Shown: piece after piece, positions 63,641-64,000 of the stretch
Numbering within the stretch: position 1 is the first letter of the stretch
Layout of the letters: each line of letters starts with the position of its first letter
Assembly (NCBI RefSeq): GCF_016097555.1
Contig: NC_054701.1
Location: forward strand, 34,375,413 to 34,439,412
DNA length: 64,000 nt
Reading direction: 5' to 3'
Source: Gigantopelta aegis
Lineage: Eukaryota; Mollusca; Gastropoda; Neomphalida; Peltospiridae
The notes under the pieces: generated by a model
Databases searched by the model: none
What the model was told of the DNA's origin: nothing
The model's input: the letters and a program-made list of their open reading frames with translations, nothing else
Position numbers and translations under genes: made by a program

Positions 63641-64000
63641 TCTTTAATATATTTAGATTCCATAATTATATTCCTGTTACTAAAACTGAATACCACACGT
63701 TTTCCCTCACTCTCACCCAAATATATTTTTTCAATCAGGAAATAAAACCCACATAGTAATAAGTTGGCAAGTGTTCCATACCCCCATTTACTTACCCTAG
63801 GTCCCTGAATCCACCAACCTCTAAGCCTAATCTCAAGAAAGGGCAAGTTCCTTTTTTTTAACACGCACGGATTATGTTAAAAGTCCAGGTTTAATTTTCC
63901 TGACCAGTGTCGTACTAACTCAAACACAATCTCACGAGGGACCAGTTAGATGAAAGACGCACTGTACATAGTCATGACGACAATGCGTCTACTTAAACTA
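63641..64000. other. Right edge, no feature seen
   Basis: AT-rich; nothing recognised. Confidence 0.4.

Overview
This is animal nuclear DNA: AT-rich, genes split into short exons with GT...AG introns, no operons, and dense microsatellites and mobile elements. The mix points to a mollusc, probably a gastropod: a fibrinogen-domain gene, tRNA-derived SINEs ending in a TTTAACGACACCACTAGAGC-type tail, Tc1-like transposons, and many MITEs. The species is inferred, not shown.

Four protein-coding genes can be supported. (1) Plus strand, 143-6155: the last two exons of a fibrinogen-related (FReD) protein, joined across a 5.46-kb intron. (2) Minus strand, about 9635-14466: two internal exons of a CDPF1-like gene (cysteine-rich DPF motif), with a weak candidate last exon; it converges on the FReD gene. 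(3) Minus strand, 22432-31623: a complete 11-exon MEST-like alpha/beta hydrolase. Open-reading-frame length alone does not reveal this gene; it was assembled exon by exon with consistent phases and gives about 326 codons. (4) Minus strand, 55712-57061: an uninterrupted 449-codon protein with one LIM domain. Two weaker candidate exons lie at 19111-19188 (proline-rich) and 61137-61271 (Ig-like).

Most of the rest is mobile DNA. Three Tc1-like (DDE) elements sit in introns, two in the FReD gene and one in CDPF1, and each has a broken transposase. Two or three truncated LINEs lie at 33880-37431 and 45693-46164. SINEs are scattered throughout, several with exact 12-15 bp target duplications. MITEs of several superfamilies can be told apart by their termini and target duplications (TA, TTAA, 8 bp, 9 bp). 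Nested insertions at 790-3388, 32590-33022, 41930-42649 and 45668-46314 give relative ages.

The most unusual object is at 38296-41894. It is a 3.6-kb near-palindrome whose outer arms are tandem units of about 150-155 bp and whose inner arms carry two inverted, decayed copies of the same gene (a GCDTT-motif, Cys-rich-tail family). It resembles a foldback element that has taken in, or is built from, a gene.
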